Shown one piece after another: positions 44,957 through 56,479 of a stretch of 64,000 nucleotides of DNA. Location of the stretch: assembly GCF_964019385.1 (NCBI RefSeq), contig NC_088655.1, positions 16,138,948 through 16,202,947 on the forward strand, in the 5' to 3' direction. A program made the position numbers and the translations under genes. Source of the stretch: Sycon ciliatum. Lineage: Eukaryota > Porifera > Calcarea > Leucosolenida > Sycettidae. The number at the start of each line of letters is the position of its first letter. Position 1 is the first letter of the stretch. The notes below the pieces were generated by a model. That model was not told where the DNA came from, searched no databases, and saw only the letters and a list, made by a program, of their open reading frames with translations.

Positions 44957-45584
44957 CCATCTACCTTAGGGTACCCCGTAAGAAGACCTTGAGTCTGTGG
45001 GGACTGCTCTATTAAAATATGAATAAAAAAATAAAAATAATAAGTCGCAGTAAACAAGCCTTGATCGTCCTTGTTGTTCTGTTCGGTATTACGCTCTGCC
45101 GCTGCGGTGTTGAGCACAGTCAGCACACTGCGTGCACCCTCCAGAGACTGTACAGTACAACGCCGGCATGCCTGAGTGTAAATAAGGGAATTTTTAGTTT
45201 TGTTACACAAGTATAATTGAGCCGGAGCACGCGAAAAGGGTGCTTAGCCTCACATTTTGGAAGTTGGGTTTTTAGTGCACCATATACCTGCAAGCTTCAC
45301 AAATCATTTAAAAAAGAATAGTCAAAAACTCTCAGTAATACCTAAGTTACAAGCAGTTGTGTTGGCTGCGGTCTGGCGGTTGCAAACACAAAAGCACGCC
45401 TGCCACGCTAGTTGCAACAGATGTAACGGAGAATCATTCTGGACAGTATTTTGTCATAGTGTTGCCATCTAGCACCAAAGAGCCATGTAAGTATGAGATA
45501 AGAAACACCTCTAGACCAACACTTCGCACAATTTGTAGTGTTTACGACATTATTAGTGAGGACAGGCTAGTCCTGGCCAGAATA

Positions 45585-45775
45585 CAGTCAGACCTCGCTT
45601 ATGCGGTCCTCGTTTATCCGGATCCCTCGCCATCCGGAAGAGAATAGCTGGTCACAGATGTACAGCATATGGGATGCATCCAACAAAGCCGGTGTTCGAT
45701 TATCCGGTTGCCTCGCCTATCCGGATACTTTTGTCGGTAACGGATGTGTGCGGTTTTAAATGCGAGGTCTGACTG
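45585..45775. mobile_element. Pogo/Tigger-type MITE, 191 bp
   Basis: Ends CAGTCAGACCTCGCTTATGC and GCGAGGTCTGACTG are flanked by TA (45583-45584, 45776-45777). It is inserted in transposon GQ-1. Confidence 0.85.
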
Positions 45776-45828
45776 TACCAATGTGCCGCCGCAAAAGGCA
45801 AATCCAGCAATGCATGATACACATGCAG

Positions 45829-45945
45829 TGGTGGCAGTGGTGGCAGTGGTGGCAGTGGTGGCAGTGGTGGCAGTGGTGGCAGTGGTGGCAGTGGTGGCAG
45901 TGGTGGCAGTGGTGGCAGTGGTGGCAGTGGTGGCTGTGGTGGTGG
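45829..45945. repeat. (GGTGGCAGT)n microsatellite
   Basis: About 12 copies of a 9-base unit, inside transposon GQ-1. Open frames of Val/Ala or Trp/Gln here are artefacts. Confidence 0.95.
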
Positions 45946-46238
45946 TACACAGTCACTACATCACATGTAGTATAAAGAGAAAAAGGGAGATTAAATTTCA
46001 GAGAGCAAATCTGATTAATTGAGAGAGAAAATCGATGTTCACAGTGGTGGTGTTGCTGGGCAAGCTTCATCCTGCCACTGATCAGAGCTACATACGGGCG
46101 GATTTCCTTGTACAAGTAAGTTTGGCGCTCTCGGGACATGCCACCCGGGGCAGAACATTCGGAAGGCCGGCAGCTTGCACTTGTTCAGCTGTGGTCTTGA
46201 GGATGGCAACAGGAGTAACTTACCATCCACCAACTTCT

Positions 46239-47986
46239 TTACATTGACGATGCCAGGTGTTTCACACGAGAACAGGAAAGGATCTGCTTGCTTACTTGCG
46301 GGATTGGTCGGAATAAGCCCTCAAAGAATGTGTCCCGCTCGTACAATATTAGGCCAGATCCTGGAATGGTTTGAGCAGCGTTACAAATGCTGCTGCTGTT
46401 GACAACATCACACAGCTGACCCATGGTGTAGCAATCTGCTCTCCAGTACCGCTGCTTCAAAAGACCAAACACACAATCCATCAAACAATGTGTGTGACCG
46501 GTGATCATGAAGGAGAGAGAGAGATGTTCTTGTGGAGGCCGGTGAGACATATCCATGCAAGATAGGCCATGATTGTTCTGTTTTTGTTCTGGCCTACACA
46601 GTTCTCGGCGTGAAGTACACACTCTTCTTCATGCAGGCCATGGACTTGAAAGTAGTAGTGTAGCAGAGATGCGACGGTGTTCGATTTGTGTGAACGTTTA
46701 CCATCACCGCCAATTGTGTCTGTCTCATCTAGCAGGTAGTTAATCTGTCGTGGTTGGGCCTCACAGCATACACCGAAGAGCTGCACTTTCCGACAGGTTT
46801 TGTAGTAGAGAGGACCTTCCTGCCGTGCTGTATTGGGTAGGAACATGTTTTGCGCGAAATCAAACGTATTATGAACCTTCCCTTTGATTCCCACTTCAAA
46901 ATCTAGCTCGGCTTTGGCACCCAGTGTGGCCTGCTTGTAGTGCTATGTCTCCCTCTGTGCAGTGTTCACATGGTCTGCCCAATCCTTGGAAGCCTGAAGC
47001 TTCTCAGTCTCACCGAAAGACGTTGTCACTTTTCGGCGTAGAGCTTCACAGGTTGAACACACATCGGTTCTCGGTGTCATGAACTTTATGCTAGGCAGAC
47101 ACTGGTGCCAAATTGCACGCATGCTGGACTCCGAGATGGTCTTATACCCTCCGGATTCACACATTGCCAGATACTTAGCGTGAACGGCTTTGTACATCAA
47201 ATATGCAGGGAGAAACACTGGCGGTGTATCAGCACGACCACGTAACGGCCCTGGATGTGGTATACCGAAGTCCTGCGCGAACGCTGATATAAATTCCACA
47301 CATCGTTTTACATCGGTGAAATGGAGGGCATTGTGAAGACGGCGATGAGTATCGCCATGTCTCCTGGGCTCAATACCCCGCCCCTTTAAAGTGCTTGCGC
47401 AAGTTGTCCATGCGCTTTGTGCCGATGTTGAATACATGACGGAACGCGGTGATGCAAACCGGCAGACCTTTAAACGAGTTCACAAATATTGTCTTTTCCT
47501 CTTCCCAGGCTGGTCAGTGTGGGCAGTGTGCTGCGCAGAGGACGACAAAAGCCCAAGAATGAAAATATCGCTCTCAGGCTTCTCAAGCTCTTGCATTGAA
47601 AGAATGGGCGCTTGAATGTCAGCAGCGCTAAATTTCTCCAAACAATTCTGTTTGCAACAATCTTTTACAGCAGCTGCAGCAGCGGCTTGAAGCTGAGCAT
47701 CTCCTTGCTGCTCCTCTTCAACAACAGCTTCTTCAGCATCCAGGTTCAGGTCCAGAAAATCAGCAGCTAAAGCTGTCGAGTTGTCAGCTCTGTCCAGGAA
47801 GTGCTCCAAATTCTCGCCATTATCCTCTTCCTCATCAGCATCGCAAAGTTCTTTGTTGCCACCTGGCGAATCGTGATCATAGCCGCTGCTGCCGACATCA
47901 GCAGCAGCGCCAGTAAATTCATCATCGTCGCCAGCAAGTACAGCAGCTAGTGTCTTATCCACCGTGAACCAACAACGACTGACCAT
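46239..47986 (-). pseudogene. GQNKN-motif transposase-like protein, decayed copy
   Basis: From MVSRCWFTVDKTL (47986) the minus strand reads an acidic Asp/Glu-rich N-terminus, a central part with GIEPRRHGDTHRR and MTPRTDVCSTCEALRRK, then NTFDFAQNMFLPN (candidate first Asp), HAENCVGQNKNRTIMAYLAW (second Asp position shows Glu) and ITGHTHCLMDCVFGLLKQRY (third acidic residue). It is the paralogue of 51759-53843. The frame is broken by stops and shifts; one shift sits at a (CT)n run near 46525, where the ISLSFM peptide is split. The catalytic motif change AEN for DN also argues that it is dead. Confidence 0.6.
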
Positions 47987-48339
47987 GTTGAAGACAAGGC
48001 TTGAAGCGCATCGAAGGAGAATCAAATTTTTAACTTCAAAGCGCGATGAAAAGGCGCTGATTGAGTGCATGCACTCATCCGTGAAAATCAATGTTGCACG
48101 ACGATGCGTGGGCCGATTTTTGATCTGTGAAAAGTACATGACAGCTGAGTGTGCTGGCTATCGCGGAAGCTAAACGAAATCGCACGGAATCGCCAGCTTA
48201 CTAGTGTAAGCCCGCTTGAAATCTGCGTAGGTTGATCGAAATCGCGAAAATTTGAAGTGCAACTTCAAACGCATTTTTCTCAGTTCAGTGTGCAGTGAGG
48301 TAAGCACCCTTTTCACGTGCGCTGGCTCGATTAGTGTAT

Positions 48340-49020
48340 ATTAGCATATCCAGCAATCACACTGACATGCTGTATTTTTCATGCACCACTATTTGTATTG
48401 TATTGTATTGTATTTGCATTTTGTGAGAGTGCTTTGTGGCACTGCACCTACATTGCCAATGCAGAGCTTTGCGCACGCCCAGCCCGACGGCACACCTATT
48501 TTCCTGCACGAGCGCGACTGCTTGCTTCATCTGTCTTTATTGCTGTGGGCTTCACTGCAAAGTCAAATTTATTCCCGTAGCCATGCCCAAGCCAGTTACG
48601 GCTCTTCACGAGCCAGTTTTGGTTCTTTATAAGCCAGTTGCAGCTCTTCATGAGCCAGTTGCTACCAATCGCACTGGCATTACTTGGCAACCCCATCGTC
48701 CTGGAGTATGACTACCTTTCCAGAGTGGCATCGGAGCCAAACAGAATGGAGTTTCTGTGTTTTTCTATGCATCCAGCCGGAAAATGTCACTGAACTTAGA
48801 CCATTCTCTTAGCATTCGCACACACATACACACACACACATCCACGAACATACACCTTACACTTCACCCTCTCATAGTCTCACATTGTTATTATTTCTCA
48901 CCTCCTCATTGTTTTCTCTTCACACACCCCTGTTATTAGTTTACACTTCCCTTGTCTTTCGTACTTCACCTTCTTTTCTCCTATTTTCTTTCACATTATT
49001 CATTTCGTACTCCTCCTTGT
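48340..49020. other. Unassigned intron sequence with short repeats
   Basis: A (TTGTA)n-like run at 48393-48415 and three to four AGCTCTTCAYGAGCCAGTT-type units at 48598-48665. No gene seen. Confidence 0.5.
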
Positions 49021-49025
49021 GTATG

Positions 49026-49708
49026 CAGGTCCTCCCTCATTATAACGCGTCTGGTTAGTACAAAATTCCGATAGTAAACAGAAATCTGAAATCCCCTGAC
49101 GAATCGTGGTCTACACCACTGTTTACAGGTCCGGCTAGAACATAATTTGTTAGTACATAAAATTCGTTATAACGACCCTTTGCCCAGGTCCCTGGAGTGC
49201 CAAGCCCTCAGTATAAGATAATAGTGACCATTCAGGACCAAAGCCAAGACACATAGCAGAACACAGAAAGACTCAACTTATTTTATCTATGTATTCGTAG
49301 AAGATTATGTACTCGTAGATATGGACCAAATTTTGCATCCAAGGAAGAGCTATTATTGGAAATTTTCAATTATCTTAAAACGAGTTGAAGCGTCGACAAT
49401 TTATGTTGTATCGAGGGAAGCCATGGTAAGTACGAATTGGTGCCTATTTCACCTTCTGCTGCAAGTCCTGCTACAAGATACTTTCTTAAGGCGATAAATA
49501 GTAGAAGCGAAGCGGACATTACGAAATGATCAATGAGAATACATGTATCAAAATTGATGTTCCAAATCGATTTCCTTGAGACTATCATCAGGGAAAATAA
49601 TAAATAATAAAGTTATTGTCTCCTCGTCGCCTATTCTGTTACAAGATAAGTCTTGTTACAACTTTTTTCATGGCCCAGAGATCATCCACTAACGAGGGAG
49701 GACCTGTA
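49026..49708. mobile_element. Pogo-type element with Penelope debris
   Basis: Ends CAGGTCCTCCCTCATTATAA and AACGAGGGAGGACCTG are inverted, with TA on the right flank. The interior holds a minus-strand MSASLLLFIALRK frame, a CTGATGA...GAAATCGATTTGG hammerhead-like block (about 49545-49595) and a plus-strand KLLSPRR piece. All of these belong to Penelope ends joined in opposite directions. Confidence 0.5.
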
Positions 49709-49719
49709 TTCCCGTGTTG

Positions 49720-50970
49720 TTGTTTATTGCTAGATTTGAGATATTTCCGTAATGAATGTCTCTAGAAAACTTGTGAAATAATAATAGATAATGTTCATAT
49801 CTTACGGATATACAAAGCTTCTAACACAGCCAAATGCAATACACATCTACCACGTGACATTATCGAGAAAACATTGTCACTGTACAACTCACGACAATTG
49901 GTATGGGCTGACAGATGTTGCTTGATTGATGAAGGGCGATTCTTAGCTTCGTTTGGTGTTGTCTCCTCCAACGTCCCGTCATCTCGCCTCTTCGCGGCAC
50001 CACCACTATCCGTTTCTGTCTGTTTCCGCGGACTTCCACGTTTCCTGACACTGGCCATTGTGTGTAAGTGTGATGCCCAGTGTCCTTTCAGCTACGTTTC
50101 CTCCATCGCGGTTTTCTGCTTAGCTTCTTACTCCAACTTGTCTGGTGTCCGATGTAGAGGTTCGTTTTCGCACTCTACCACGTCTTCGGATATTCACTGT
50201 TGTCGTAACTTCCGTTGTCGTTGTACGTGCGTCCCCTGCAGTCCGTATTTTCACTTGGCTTCGCGTAACCCTTCCCGACATTGACAGATCCTTTGTCAGT
50301 TTCGCTGGTTTACGTGTCGGTTTTTCACCATCTTTCACGCTGTTCTGAGCTGGCAACTGCCCTACACACACAGAGGAGGAAGGGCATGCAGTCACATCTT
50401 CACAGGAAGAGGACGATCCACCGATGGACTGGACAGCACATTCTGGGGGACGACCACGGCGAGGGCGACACTCGCACGCATCAAGCGGAACAAAACTTAA
50501 CGGCTCGCGTTGACGAATGCACGCACCCAAGTGCTGAAGGGTTCTACCTACATACCGATCTTTGCATTGTCGGCATTGAAAGAAATAGATAAGATTACTT
50601 TAACTAAGGGTAGGTAGAACGTCCTTCTTCACACTGAACGCACGCACTGTCTCAAATATGGCGTACAGCTTGACGCCCGGAAAAGATGGACATTTGATAC
50701 TACAAACATCCTTCTCCATGGGTGTAGAACCGGCGCCAACCCAGTGTAAACGGAGCACCACTGGGCAACGGTCAGGTCCAAATTGGATAGGCTTGTGTCG
50801 TTCTGAACTTGATAATTTTCCACCTCGTCACGAGTGTTGTTATCTCATTATCTTTACGCTAAAAAGTTTGTCTTTCCAACTGGAGTCGTTCCCTGTACAA
50901 TCCTTGATGAAAAGAGACCGAAAACGTTCAGATACTTTTAGCAAATGCCTTATCTGACTGGATGTGTGTT
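49720..50970 (-). pseudogene. Penelope-like element fragment (GIY-YIG and C-terminal domain)
   Basis: Reading leftward: a post-reverse-transcriptase stretch (YAIFETVRAFSVKKDVLP, about 50690-50640), LIYFFQCRQCKDRYVGRT (GIY-YIG region, near 50590), a basic linker, then SSIKQHLSAHTNCRELYSD, FSIMSRGR and LAVLEALYIRKI ending near 49795. It is 5'-truncated and decayed. The adjacent 49026-49708 block may hold its displaced 3' end. Confidence 0.65.
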
Positions 50971-51198
50971 TGCACGGAAACTTGGGACCCAAGACTTACC
51001 TTCGTTTTGTAAAGCATTATCCGCCTCCAACCTCTTTAAAAAAAAACCCTTATTTACATGGGTGGAGAACTGTGTGATCTACACAGTGTACTCCCGGGAG
51101 CCCTGGCTGTTTCTCATAATATCCATTGATGCTTGGCTCATTCTCATACGATCAGCACATTTACAACATTATCTTCTTGTTTGGTTTGCCGTGTTCAG

Positions 51199-51342
51199 GA
51201 AAGAATGGTGTGGATTTCAGCTGAGTGTTCGGAGAGGTGGCCCCCAGTCAGAAACGTCTCTAACTCTCACCCCAGTCATGAAGCAGTTGAAGCGCCCAGA
51301 AAACGAAGATGACCTTGAAATAGGTCGTGAAGTCTACACGCA
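51199..51342 (+). CDS. Host gene exon g (48 codons)
   Basis: A long pyrimidine tract (TTCTTGTTTGGTTTGCCGTG) ends TTCAG, and donor GTAAGT follows (51343). The 144 bases are open in phase 2-2: after one completing base they read KEWCGFQLSVRRGGPQSET, then LKRPENEDDLEIGREVYT. Phase 2 matches the end of exon 36969 and the start of exon 63571. The last residues join the next exon to give VYTQYNGLKYRI, which resembles the start of a Piwi PAZ domain (consensus V-x-T-x-YN-x3-YR-I/V). It lies only 138 bases from transposon GQ-2. Confidence 0.7.
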
Positions 51343-51758
51343 GTAAGTAGAGTGATGCAGCTCCACTAATCCACTAAGGTTGCTGGTTGGCGTTGAAACA
51401 GAAGAAGAAGAAAGACAAAAGAAGTTGCATGACTGACTGTGTACGAACGTAACCAGATCATATACAGAATCGGAAATAAATGGGCCTCAATCAGCGAAAC
51501 CAGCCCTTAGGGTCAAAATTTTCAAAATTCTTTTTTTGTCAGAAATTTGTTGAGACATACCTACTGAAGGCCCTGAGCAAGAAAAAGTCAAATATTCCGA
51601 TCTAAACCAGGTCTACTACACAGATATGCACGATGTACTTGAAATTGGTCCATTGTATGCATATGATGTATATGCACAATGAATATTCAACATTCTAAGG
51701 TGTGTGGGCAGCTTAAATACTTTTGAAAAAGTGCAGTACGTAGGTAGAGTGACACATA

Positions 51759-53843
51759 TTAGCTGAAGAGCGCTTCAGACTGATATTCTCCAAGAGCGGC
51801 CTTGAAAGCTTCCCTATTTTCGGGACGGCAAAATTCAAGAACATTGTCGAGAAGATACTTCCGGCGCTCTTCTGACAAACCGCCAGCTGCAGGCACGTCT
51901 GGGAGGTCGGTTGCATCAGCGGCCTTGAAAGCTTCCCTATTTTCGGGACGGCAAAATTCAAGAACATTGTCGAGAAGATACTTCCGGCGCTCTTCTGACA
52001 AACCGCCAGCTGCAAGCACGTCTGGGAGGTCGGTTGCATCCACAGCTGTATCCTCACCCTTTAGGAGTTGCAAAGAAACCTCCTCTCCCTCTGCACTGGT
52101 CTTCATCTTCACGACTCCTGGATGGGCCTTTGAGAGGTAGAAATGCTGAAACTTCGTAATCCCGATGATTTTCTTGAATTTCTGGCTCGGAAACGTATCC
52201 CAGTGTCTCCACTCCCACAAAAAGAGCTCCACCTAATTTTGGACTGCTGATGCTTCTATGGTTGATACCAGTTGTGCTGGCGAGTCACAGTCGGCTGATC
52301 TATACTTTTTCTTGGCCAAACCGAAGCCGCCGTCGACTGAGCACCGAGTGTGGCCGAAAATCATGAATGACAGCCGGATGTCGTCTTCTAGTCCCGCCAA
52401 CACCCTCCAACACAAATAGGCCATTACTGATTTGTTTTTATTCTGTCCACAGCAGTTGTCGCAATGGCCATGCAACGCTTTGGCATGTGAGTGCGACTGA
52501 AGGTAAGCATGTAGCATAGAGATCACACTGTTTGGGCCATGGCTCTTTGTGTTGTTTGGCCCTATCGTCTGACCTTCATGAAATTGATGGTGCACTTGTT
52601 CCGGAACAGCTTCATTTATGATGCCAAAATCGTTGACATGGAAGAGGACTTTGAAATATACAGGGTCCAGGTTGACGGCTATGTTGCGGCAGAACAAATT
52701 CTCTGAGAAATCAAAGGTAATGTGTGTCAGTACCGTTGGGTCGGCTTTTCCTTTGGCAATGGAGCTGTTGTAGTGCTCTCGCTCGGATTTGGCAAGATTG
52801 ATATGGGTCAGCCACTCTTCAGTGAGTTGCTTCTTGTCTCGCTCAGACAATGAATGACGCAGCTTGTTGCGAAACTGCTCACAGCATGCACAGACATCTT
52901 CCCATGTTTTTATAAATTTAATATCAGGGTGGTGTTTCTTCCAAATCCTCCTGAAGGTGGAGAAACTGACATGCTCCTCGTCATCCTGTGCATTGCAATA
53001 CTCAAGGTGCACACTTACAAACGACTCACTGGCTGGCAGGTAGGTTGGAGCATTGTGCGCTCTGCCCCTGGGCGCAGCAGGCATAGACAAGCCATACACA
53101 GCAGCGTAGTTGCGAACAAACTCCACGACTCTGTTACGCGCCACAGTACTGCATTCATTCCATGGCATTCCACCAATGTTACCATGAGGATTGGGGAAAC
53201 ATTGTTTCTAGCCAGACAGTCTCTGGAGGCGCTTGAGACGCGTTGAACCAATCTTGTACACGTATGCAAACACATCTCGACACCGCACAGTGTGACCAAA
53301 CACGAGGTAGCCAAACTTAGTCCGCCGCTCACGTGCTGCTTCAGAATCTTGAGCAGGGGGTTGATCATCCAGGAAAATACCGCCAGACAAGACACCAAGG
53401 ATAAATGTGTCCTTGTCTTTTCCCGGAGCGCCTCGAAATTGGTTTCGAATCTGGTTGACGTCCGCTGTATCGATCGCAGAGAAATGATTAGCATCTTTGC
53501 AGCTGCATCCAGCATGGAGTCACTCCACGATCTCATCTTCAGTTTCCTCTTCCCCTGCTGACGACAAGACATCGCTGCCATCACTAGCCTCTGACTCGGA
53601 TGATATGTCAGGGGACGACTCTTCGTCTTCTGACTCTGACCAGTCGTCAGCGACCTTGAGACGCTTCGCAGCAGGCGATGACAGCTCCGATTCCGCCGCA
53701 CTGTCGACATCGACGTCGGAGCCGAAAAATGTTTCATCATCGCTCTGAAGCCCAGCAGCTACTACATCATCTAAACCTGACCAGACTCGAGCTGTGCACA
53801 ATGATCGCCGTGCTCTGCGAGCAGCTCTGGCGTCTGCAGCCAT
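51759..53843 (-). pseudogene. GQNKN-motif DDE-like transposase, one frame with three stops
   Basis: A 694-codon frame from MAADARAARRARRSL. Acidic Ser/Asp/Glu N-terminus (residues ~20-120), then FGYLVFGHTVRCRDVFAYVY and IGSTRLKRLQRL, then WEDVCACCEQFRNKL (CxxC), DFSENLFCRN (candidate first Asp), CDNCCGQNKNKSVMAYLCW (second Asp), IFGHTRCSVDGGFG (third Asp), and a C-terminal domain with a duplicated 41-residue unit. Three in-frame stops (one TGA after EIVE, one TAG after RLSG, one TAG after AVQN) interrupt it, but no frameshift is seen over 2 kb. Probable role: cut-and-paste transposase. I know the GQNKN module only from uncharacterised invertebrate proteins, so the family is open. Confidence 0.65.
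51798..52043 (-). repeat. 123-bp in-frame tandem duplication in the transposase C-terminus
   Basis: Two copies, apparently differing at one or two bases, encode a 41-residue unit (DATDLPDVPAAGGLSEERRK ... CRPENREAFKA). The near identity means it is recent. Confidence 0.9.
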
Positions 53844-54059
53844 CACGAAAAGACCAAAGAACACTTGAATCGACACTCGACACCACTTCAACGTACTTCA
53901 AGCAAGAAGAACTCGACTCGCGATCGCTGTTCGCAACACAACCAAAAATAGTTTCACATCACATAACAACCTTTTTTCTCGAAAAAATTACGAAACCTCT
54001 AAGGGCCGTTTTCGCTGATTGCGGCTCAAATAAAGACAGTAGTAGCAGCAATAGCAACC

Positions 54060-54196
<137 letters not shown>

Positions 54197-54199
54197 CCT

Positions 54200-55567
54200 C
54201 CAACCAATCCGGCTTCAGGAAACAAGACGGGACCGAACTGCAAATCGCACGGATCGTCCACCAGATATCCACAGCTAGGGATGCGGGGAAGCATGTTGTA
54301 ACGTGTTTCTTCGATCTCAGTAAAGCCTTTGATCGTGTATAGCATCAAGGCTTGCTGAAAAAGCTGAGCCACTATGGTGTCGATGGCAAGGCTCACAATT
54401 GGCTCGAAGCCTACTTGACAGGACGCAGACAGCGGGTGCAGGTTGAAGGCACAACATCCGCCTTCATACCAATACCAGCAGGAGTGCCCCAGGGCTCGGT
54501 CCTGGGACCACTTCTGTTCCTGGCGTACACCATTGACCTGCCCACTGCCTGTGAAAATGCTACAACCTCGTGTAGCCAGTTCGCGGACGACACCGCACTA
54601 ATTGCCATTGCAGGCAGCTACATTGAGTGTGAGGCTGCGCTACAAAGAAGCGTCGATGCCGCAGCTGAATGGCTAGAGCGCTGGCACCTGCTAGTCAATA
54701 AAACGAAAACCGTCATCCTCCCGTTCTACCATGCTAACCGACCCCACCACGACTACCCGAAATAAAACTTGGCCAAACCCTATTAGAAACAGTAACACAA
54801 CATCGTCACCTCGGCATCATCTTCCAGCACGACCTAAGATGGTCAGCCCACCTTGACTTTGTGCTGAAGAAAGCCGTAAAATCTTTTAATATTCTCTTTA
54901 GGCTCAAATCAACTCTACACACTAAATCACTCTCTCTCATTTAAAAAACGTATATCCTGCCTATAATTGAATATGCATGCATTGCTGTCACCCCGCTCTC
55001 AATCACAGCTCTTGACCGTCTTGAGCGAATCCAGCGCAAGGCGGCCAGAATCTGCCTCCGTCTCCCCCTTTACACTCCTCTGGATCATTCAACACTGCTC
55101 CATCGGCTCAAATGGCCGACAATGTTCTCTCGCCGCAAAGTGAAGCTCACCCTTCTTGCTCACTCCATAAAATACCAATATGCCCCACAACACATACGCT
55201 TGCTCAACACCCCCGCTCAAGTTACGGCCCAGTACAGCCTTCGACACGCACGCACTTGGCACCTCCCACCCTCCAGAACCGATCGCTGTTAAGACTCCCC
55301 ACTGTACAAGTCCCTAGAATACTACAATGCTCTCCCTGCTAGCATTCGTGACATCTCCTCCCGACCTGCTTTCAAACAAGAAATCTGCTCACTGCTGATT
55401 AACTCAATCTGCTCCTGCAGCGCTCACCCTCTCCCATACTTGTAAAGTTCAAAGTGATGTAAATCACTTTCCAACTGTTTAACCCACAATCTCACCTTCT
55501 CATCAATTTATCTCTTATTGGCGATGGTGCCATCGTGAGAATAAAGAATTCAAAACAAAAAAACAAA
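54200..55567 (+). pseudogene. LINE (Jockey/CR1-like) reverse transcriptase 3' part
   Basis: A 5'-truncated LINE: QSGFRKQDGTELQ, FFDLSKAFDRV (palm motif), GVPQGSVLGPLLFLAYTIDL, QFADDTALIA (catalytic FADD), then the C-terminal region with LDRLERIQRKAARIC and YYNALPASIRDIS. A tail with AATAAAGAATT and an A-rich end near 55545-55567 follows. It has a few stops (for example TAG after AFDRV) and one frame change near 54765. It inserted next to the (CAA)n tract. The role of the intact protein is target-primed reverse transcription. Confidence 0.8.
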
Positions 55568-55571
55568 CAAA

Positions 55572-55615
<44 letters not shown>

Positions 55616-55751
55616 CCAGCAACAGCAACAGCACCAGCACCAGCACCAGCACCATCACCAGCACCAGCAGCAGCACCACCACCACCACCACCACCACCAC
55701 CACCACCACCACCACCACCACCACCACCACCACCACCACCACCACCACCAC

Positions 55752-55795
<44 letters not shown>
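55568..55795. repeat. (CAGCAA)n(CAC)n(CAG)n compound microsatellite
   Basis: It directly follows the LINE tail, so it may have grown from the A/C-rich 3' end of that insertion. Confidence 0.95.
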
Positions 55796-55796
<1 letters not shown>

Positions 55797-55799
55797 GGA

Positions 55800-56470
55800 A
55801 GAGGACATTCTTAATACGAGACAAAAAAACAATAACTGGATAGTTTACGCAAGAGTACGATAGATCGATATTCTTCTCTAAAATTAGGCTAACCAGAGAT
55901 TTCACAAATATAGTGCACTCCTTCCCAGCCATGCCATTTGTCACAAACACCAACGGAGTGAAACTCATTCTATCAACCGTATTGATCCTACTGCCGCCTC
56001 TTCTCTCCTTCGTTACGCTCCAATTGACTCATTACTTTGGAATGCGACAGCAGGCTGGCTCTAGGGTGCATCGCCCGGATATCGAAGAAGGCCTTCTGCT
56101 GCCGCGTCCAAAAACCACGAGCCCGTATGTCAACACGAGCCTCAACGGAGCGACTCGCCGTCACCCCACTCAGCTGCACCTCCTGATACGGAAGGAGCTT
56201 CGGCTCGATCTCCACATCTTGAACAACTGCACGCATGACATCTGCTAGGAGATCCCGGATCTCATTGTGTCTGGCGGATGGATACCCTCCGCATGGGCAC
56301 GACATCGTATGGTCCACAGTCATTGCCTTGCCGCACACACAATTTGGGGATAGGCCATCCAGCTGCAAGTTGTAACGAATGGTGATAGCGTCTCTTAAAT
56401 CCGAGTTACCGTACCATTGGCAACTCCTGGCGATGACGTGAGCCAGGATGAGACAACCTGAGCCTTCCAA
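55800..56470 (-). pseudogene. Retroelement C-terminal domain (zinc knuckle plus nuclease-like)
   Basis: The minus strand reads RDAITIRYNLQLDGL, CVCGKAMTVDHTMSCPCGG, RHNEIRDLLADVM, then ARVDIRARGFWTRQQKAFFD and, in another frame, FTPLVFVTNGMAGKECTIF. The C-x-C...H..C..GG....RHN-E-RD pattern followed by a D-(x)n-AFFDIR motif is a module I know from the C-termini of LINE-like reverse transcriptases in cnidarians, sponges and molluscs. It is truncated upstream at about 56470 and shifted in frame near 55970. Confidence 0.6.
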
Positions 56471-56479
56471 GTTGGAAGG

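Larger units (their letters stand above)
45216..48331 (-). mobile_element. DNA transposon GQ-1 (GQNKN-type transposase), decayed
   Basis: Inverted ends ATTGAGCCGGAGCACGCGAA and ATCGAGCCAGCGCACGTGAA extend through AAGGGTGCTTA. They frame a minus-strand transposase remnant (46239-47986), a nested 191-bp MITE and a 9-bp microsatellite. The ends share TGAGCCG, GCGAAAA and GG..CTTA blocks with the 51481-54028 transposon, so the two are relatives. A target duplication is no longer clear. Confidence 0.7.
51481..54028 (-). mobile_element. DNA transposon GQ-2, 6-bp target duplication AATAAA
   Basis: Inverted ends TGGGCCTCAATCAGCGAAAC and TGAGCCGCAATCAGCGAAAA continue to the GCCCTTAG block (about 33 bases, few mismatches). 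AATAAA flanks both sides (51475-51480, 54029-54034). The element is 2548 bp and holds one long minus-strand reading frame (51759-53843). The 6-bp duplication and TG[AG]GCC ends do not fit Tc1/mariner (TA), hAT (8), Harbinger (3), piggyBac (TTAA) or Mutator (9-10). The superfamily is not assigned; Dada-type elements (6-7 bp) are one option. Confidence 0.8.

Noticed and set aside
45257-45490. Possible host exon ending at a GTAAGT near 45487
   Set aside because: It is inside transposon GQ-1, and no in-phase open stretch reaches back to a good acceptor.
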